A DNA stretch of 10,694 nt from Amoeboradix gromovi (lineage: Eukaryota; Sanchytriomycota; Sanchytriomycetes; Sanchytriales; Sanchytriaceae): NCBI GenBank assembly GCA_018985225.1, contig JADGIF010000332.1, positions 1 through 10,694 of the forward strand. Reading direction: 5' to 3'. Shown piece after piece: positions 7,391 through 10,694 of this stretch. The notes beneath the pieces are model-generated. The model worked only from the letters and a program-made list of their open reading frames with translations, had not been told where the DNA came from and did not search any database. A program made the position numbers and the translations under genes. Position 1 is the first letter of the stretch. Each line of letters opens with the position of its first letter.

Positions 7391-7810
7391 AAGACAAATG
7401 ATCTTATATACTTACCCTCGTTCAATACGAGCCAGATGCTAAGTAGCTTGTCGAGCAAGGTCGCAAGAAACATGGCTACAATGTCCCATTACGTATTCAA
7501 GGAATGTTTGAAGTTCAAGTGCAAACAAAGAGGAAAGGCGATAATCGAATGTAATGAATCATTTACTAGTCAGACATGTACAAAGTGTGATACTCTAAAG
7601 AAAACCAATTTGGAGAGCTGGACTTATACCAACTGTCATTTGAAGATAGATAGAGACCATATGGCTGCAAGGAACATATACATCAAGTATATGCACCCTT
7701 ATTCAATCCCACCTCAGGGTAGTGAAAGCGTGAGCGATCACTGTAACGGAGCAACTAGCATTAGTTTCTCTGTGGAAATTCTCGATTTTCTCGGAAATCT
7801 GGACTTTTAA
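7376..7810 (+). pseudogene. Fanzor (TnpB-like) C-terminal remnant 3, best preserved
   Basis: A single open frame from the stop at 7373-7375 to TAA at 7808-7810. The first internal ATG (7436) would give 124 aa. It begins with DLIYLPSFNTSQM (from about 7400), the strand motif that precedes the RuvC-II helix in IS607-type TnpB and Fanzor. Then come ARNMATMSHYVFKECL, ECNESFTSQTCTKC, and IDRDHMAARNIYIKY with the RuvC-III Asp (residue 74 of the 124). Glu41, just before FTSQTC, may be the relocated RuvC-II glutamate reported for Fanzors. The first zinc pair is C48/C51, but the second is Y64/C67, where remnant 2 has two Cys. An unusual tail of about 40 aa (YSIPPQGSESVSDHCNGA...) is shared by all three remnants. 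RuvC-I and the N-terminus are missing, so no cleavage activity is expected. Whether the short ORF is expressed is unknown. Confidence 0.85.
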
Positions 7811-7986
7811 CGAGGAGTCATGGTTTAGAGACATTTTTCATAAATGAAGAGAAGGATTATGTGGTTCTATGCGGCTAGAAACTCTGGAAAGTGAGCATTT
7901 TAGAGCATTGAAACCCATGGAATCGCGCTCAATGATTTATTTAATTAAATTTAACCTGTACTACTTGCTTGAGACACTCCGTTTGA

Positions 7987-9597
7987 ATGTGGGAATGGTT
8001 TGTTGTATTTTTCGTACTGCTGATTCTGCTATTATATTGCACTAAGTTCCCAAAAAAAGATGAGTTTCCGAAACTGGAATCTAATGAGCTGGTACACTTG
8101 AAATCAGTAGCTGAACAGCAAAATGATTTATTTCATAAAAAAGGCTATCACGATAGAAAGTACTTTCATAATACAGTATACTGCCCAGCAGACTGCATCT
8201 ATATTAAGAGATTCGGAAATGTCTTTGAATTAATTAAAGAAAATGAGGTGCTATTTAGTACGAAGAATATTCCTGATATTGTGGACAACTGCTGGAGCAA
8301 CCATTGTATGGTAGTGTTACTATGTAGACATAATAGTGAAAAACATTCTCTTAAGCTTTACAACTTCAAACATGAATTGCTGTTCATGACTGAGCCTTTT
8401 CTATTTGAAAATGGAATTTGGTTTTTGAACAACGGATTCTTTTGCTTGGGTGTATTCAGTATTGCTATTGAGCTGCGGTATTATAATTTGGATGACTATA
8501 AGGGCTACCTTATTAAATCATATTCCGAATTATCAGATATTTCTATTTTACCACTGCTTGATAAGGATGAGGCGATTCTATCTGATTTGACGTCTCATAA
8601 GGTTGAGCTAATAAGCCATAATCAAATCGAGAAGGTCCTTAGGCTTTTAAGTAGCGAAAATATGACTATTTGTGGAATTAGAAATGAAAACTATTACAGC
8701 TTTGATGATGAAATGCATCAAATTGTAATATCAAATGTCGTTATGATATCTAAAATATTCCATTTGGACCCTCCTATTGTCAAGGGTAGAATAACAAATG
8801 CTATTTTATACGATACACACCTTATCGCAATTATTTGGCAAAGTGCACATGAATCCTGCATATCCATATTTGATGAGGATTTGGAATCAACTGTTAATGT
8901 TATAAAAAGCTGCGTTGTCTATAATGGAGCATTTATTGATGTTCCTATTATAGAGATAAAGTCTTTTGGTTACGGCTTTTTTTACAAGGTCGAATATATC
9001 CATATCCCACCACTGATATTCAAATACGAAAAGGACATGGCATCTATTACTATGGAAATACCCATGGACATCGAGCTAGAGTACGTGAATTGTTATTTGA
9101 ATGATTTTAAAATTTTGTTGATCTGTCCCAAGAGCTTTAACATACTGAAGAAGCATTATGTGCACGTTATTTTGAGTAATGATAAGCGATACAACGCATG
9201 TCAGTCTGTTGATTTTATTAGGGAACGGCAAGGTTTGGTTATATACTTTGATACGAGTTTATTACACTCCAGAAATATGACACTTTATCTGCAATACTAC
9301 AAGCAATTGTTACTGTTCCTTCAAGAACTATCATGTTATGAGCAAGCTAAAACCACCTTTTATGCAGAAGGTTTAGGTGCGAGTTTGGTGGCGATGAATT
9401 TGAATGACGATGCTTGTCAATACACCTTGAAGAATGGAACGTACTTGTTTGAGAATGATTTAATAATGCAATCACCGCTGAATTTAATATTTTCGGTAAA
9501 ATCCGTTATTTTGGTAATTGGAACAGATGAGATAACCTTGAAATACTTACTACATTTGCAAGAGCACTGTCCGAGAGCATATGGGCTACTTAAATAA
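7987..9597 (+). CDS. Membrane-anchored protein with degenerate hydrolase-like C-terminus
   Basis: A 536-aa frame starting at the first ATG. Residues 4-18 form one strong membrane segment followed by basic residues (KFPKK), suggesting a signal anchor; orientation is not certain. Residues 60-400 are beta-rich with repeating hydrophobic strands and could form a propeller, though no repeat signature is clear. The C-terminus has TFYAEGLGASLVAMNL (457-472), placed like the nucleophile elbow of an alpha/beta hydrolase but with Gly at the Ser position, then VILVIGTDEITLKYLLHL (508-525), resembling the HGTDD strand of S9 prolyl oligopeptidases. The overall plan (type II anchor, beta domain, hydrolase domain) recalls dipeptidyl-aminopeptidases, but the catalytic Ser and HGG are absent. 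I do not recognise the gene; an inactive S9 relative is a hypothesis. AATAAA overlaps the stop. Confidence 0.7.
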   Translation: MWEWFVVFFVLLILLLYCTKFPKKDEFPKLESNELVHLKSVAEQQNDLFHKKGYHDRKYFHNTVYCPADCIYIKRFGNVFELIKENEVLFSTKNIPDIVDNCWSNHCMVVLLCRHNSEKHSLKLYNFKHELLFMTEPFLFENGIWFLNNGFFCLGVFSIAIELRYYNLDDYKGYLIKSYSELSDISILPLLDKDEAILSDLTSHKVELISHNQIEKVLRLLSSENMTICGIRNENYYSFDDEMHQIVISNVVMISKIFHLDPPIVKGRITNAILYDTHLIAIIWQSAHESCISIFDEDLESTVNVIKSCVVYNGAFIDVPIIEIKSFGYGFFYKVEYIHIPPLIFKYEKDMASITMEIPMDIELEYVNCYLNDFKILLICPKSFNILKKHYVHVILSNDKRYNACQSVDFIRERQGLVIYFDTSLLHSRNMTLYLQYYKQLLLFLQELSCYEQAKTTFYAEGLGASLVAMNLNDDACQYTLKNGTYLFENDLIMQSPLNLIFSVKSVILVIGTDEITLKYLLHLQEHCPRAYGLLK

Positions 9598-9598
9598 A
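9593..9598 (+). terminator. Poly(A) signal AATAAA overlapping the stop codon
   Basis: AATAAA spans the TAA stop of the 536-aa gene and is followed by a T-rich run (TTTATCCTTTTTT). This fits a compact eukaryotic 3' end, but the hexamer is common in such AT-rich DNA. Confidence 0.3.
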
Positions 9599-10170
9599 TT
9601 TATCCTTTTTTAACTTGACTTTTTGTTATTTTGATAAACTTCTGATCAAGCGATCATTACTTTTACTAGAAAACACGTCGAAAGTGGGATACGGAAAATG
9701 TTGATAACATGAAACCTGTTGCTGAATACCGTTATATTGGTTTATTAAAAAATGCCCGTTAGAGCTTTATAATTACCTTTTTCTGCTATTCATTGCGTGG
9801 TGGGTTAGCCGAACATCTGTAGTCTCATTTGATGGTATAAAATATGAAGTTGTACAAATTCTTAAAATCGCAACCTCAGTCCCAATTATGAAAGATTTAC
9901 TAACATCATATCTTGCTTTTCGCCACCCATCACAATGTCTAAATACAAAATACTGCTTCAAGAAAAACCCCAAAGTTTCTAACTATCGACATTTTATATT
10001 ATCAACACCATAAGAGATACCATCTGATTTCAGATCTCTAAAATAGACCGCTGTTTTTCTATCAAGTACAAGCTAATTTTTTGTTGAGTATATACAATTG
10101 ATCTGCCTGGATTGGTGTCTCCTTTGTTAATGAATCCGAATATAGAACTATTGTAATTATATAATTTCTA
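9599..10170. other. Intergenic region, no recognised gene
   Basis: The longest frame here is on the minus strand (9773-9973, no ATG at its start, peptide with RHCDGWRKARYDVSKSF). It has no known match, no similarity to other sequences in the window, and a length expected by chance at this base composition. No RNA gene or repeat is visible. Confidence 0.35.
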
Positions 10171-10205
10171 CTTAGTCTAGTTTATACATTTGATGTCGCC
10201 TTTTT
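10171..10205 (-). repeat. Dispersed repeat, copy 4
   Basis: Fourth and shortest copy. The plus-strand core CTTAGTCTAGTTTATACATT precedes TGATGTCGCC. On the minus strand it reads RKRRHQMYKLD and TAA, with no internal stop inside the shared end. Similarity to the other copies is lost soon after the TAA. Confidence 0.5.
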
Positions 10206-10455
10206 CTGTTAACAGATCAAACATACTTCAGAATAATGGATGCTTTGGAAAGGGTTAAATTTAAGCAATTTGTCATTAGCGTGGAGATACCAAAAGGAAA
10301 GTGTTGCCGGAAACATTGAATGTACATGAAAATACCGTCACACTTGTTATTGACGGAGGAAATGGAAAGAATTTTTTGGAACTCGTTATACAGCTATTTT
10401 GCTTACAGTAAAAAATAAATCAACTAAATAAGAGAAGAATTAGTTTGGCTTAAAT
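10206..10455. other. Intergenic stretch with unassigned open frames
   Basis: A plus-strand ATG at 10236 opens 26 codons (MDALERVKFKQFVISVEIPK...), and a second frame follows with KVLPETLNVHENTVTLVI up to TAA near 10410. A minus-strand frame is open over the same bases. The two plus-strand frames would join by a one-base shift, so this could be a pseudogene piece, but I recognise no family. Confidence 0.2.
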
Positions 10456-10694
10456 TTAAGTTTTTGGAGTACCAGCAGAATCTTTTTGAGCTTGCACAGA
10501 CGTTTTGTAGCCCTTGTATTTCTGCTTGTACATTGCTAAAGAACTTTCCTCTTATACAAAATACTTCGCACTTCTTTGCCTTCAAAAAAGCTAAAACTTA
10601 ATTCGATTTGTTTACTCACATTTTAAATGCTCAGTCATCATTGACTTCCTCATAATAGTGCTCAGGTATGAATTTCCTAACCAGTAATCCGAAC
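10456..10694 (-). CDS. Partial gene at right edge, spliced 3' end, product unknown
   Basis: Two minus-strand exons fit together. The upstream exon (10620-10692, open to the window edge) reads SDYWLGN then SYLSTIMRKSMMTEHLK. A canonical intron (GTGAGT...TTCTTTAG) follows. The second exon (10535-10456) reads MYKQKYKGYKTSVQAQKDSA and ends GTPKT with TAA. The codon split by the intron becomes TCA (Ser) and the frame is kept. The C-terminus is basic and hydrophilic. The family is not recognised. The other two frames of the upstream exon are stopped, one by TAG and one by TGA (the latter after VRKFIPEHYYEEVNDD), so the spliced reading is preferred but not proven. Confidence 0.5.
10536..10619 (-). 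other. Probable GT-AG intron, 84 bases
   Basis: The donor is T/GTGAGT at 10620/10619 and the acceptor TTCTTTAG/CA ends at 10536. Removing it joins two open frames in phase. It is the only intron in the window supported by frame on both sides. The branch site is not obvious. Confidence 0.5.

Noticed and set aside
7351-7418. Minus-strand GTAAGT...TTTCTTTAG resembling a 67-base intron
   Set aside because: It runs antisense to the Fanzor coding segment, and the downstream frame meets TGA at once, so splicing would not give a continuous product.
9773-9973. 66-codon minus-strand frame
   Set aside because: No ATG at its start, no homologous copy in the window and no known motif; frames of this length occur several times by chance in 10 kb of such sequence.
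1-10694. CRISPR array, tRNA, rRNA or bacterial operon signals
   Set aside because: No regularly spaced repeats, cloverleaf sequences or Shine-Dalgarno-linked gene runs were seen. Gene layout and intron evidence are eukaryotic.

Overview
The window looks like nuclear DNA from an AT-rich, intron-poor fungus, probably an early-diverging lineage. The evidence is a fungal-style fucosyltransferase-like secretory protein, a Ulp1-type SUMO protease, a short Barentsz (Btz)-like protein, and a GT-AG intron at the right edge. There are no bacterial ribosome-binding sites or operons. The fungal assignment is an inference and no genus is claimed.

Layout, left to right. (1) A dispersed-repeat copy lies at 57-135. 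(2) A 625-aa secreted or Golgi fucosyltransferase-like protein is on the minus strand (203-2080). (3) An intergenic region (2081-3241) holds two more repeat copies and a decayed, minus-strand C-terminal remnant of a Fanzor (eukaryotic TnpB homologue). (4) A Ulp1/SENP-type SUMO protease (3242-4270, minus) is divergently paired with a 77-aa Btz-like protein (4532-4765, plus) across a 261-bp shared promoter region. (5) An alpha/beta hydrolase of the HSL/esterase type (5636-6814, minus) sits between two direct repeats of about 600 bp (4946-5540 and 7225-7822). Each repeat carries the C-terminal third of a Fanzor. (6) A 536-aa membrane-anchored protein (7987-9597, plus) has a degenerate hydrolase-like C-terminus. 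(7) About 850 bp without a convincing gene holds a fourth repeat copy. (8) The spliced 3' end of an unidentified minus-strand gene reaches the right edge.

The cellular genes are housekeeping or secretory and do not form a recognisable pathway. The accessory layer is the striking part. There are three independent remnants of a Fanzor family whose RuvC-III/zinc-finger region and long tail are shared. One remnant has tandemly duplicated its zinc-finger/RuvC-III module and another has lost a zinc ligand. A separate, unrecognised four-copy repeat ends in a conserved coding-like signature resembling 'GHQ(I/M)-KLD-stop'. No intact Fanzor, guide RNA or defence system is present, and the window shows relics rather than a working system.
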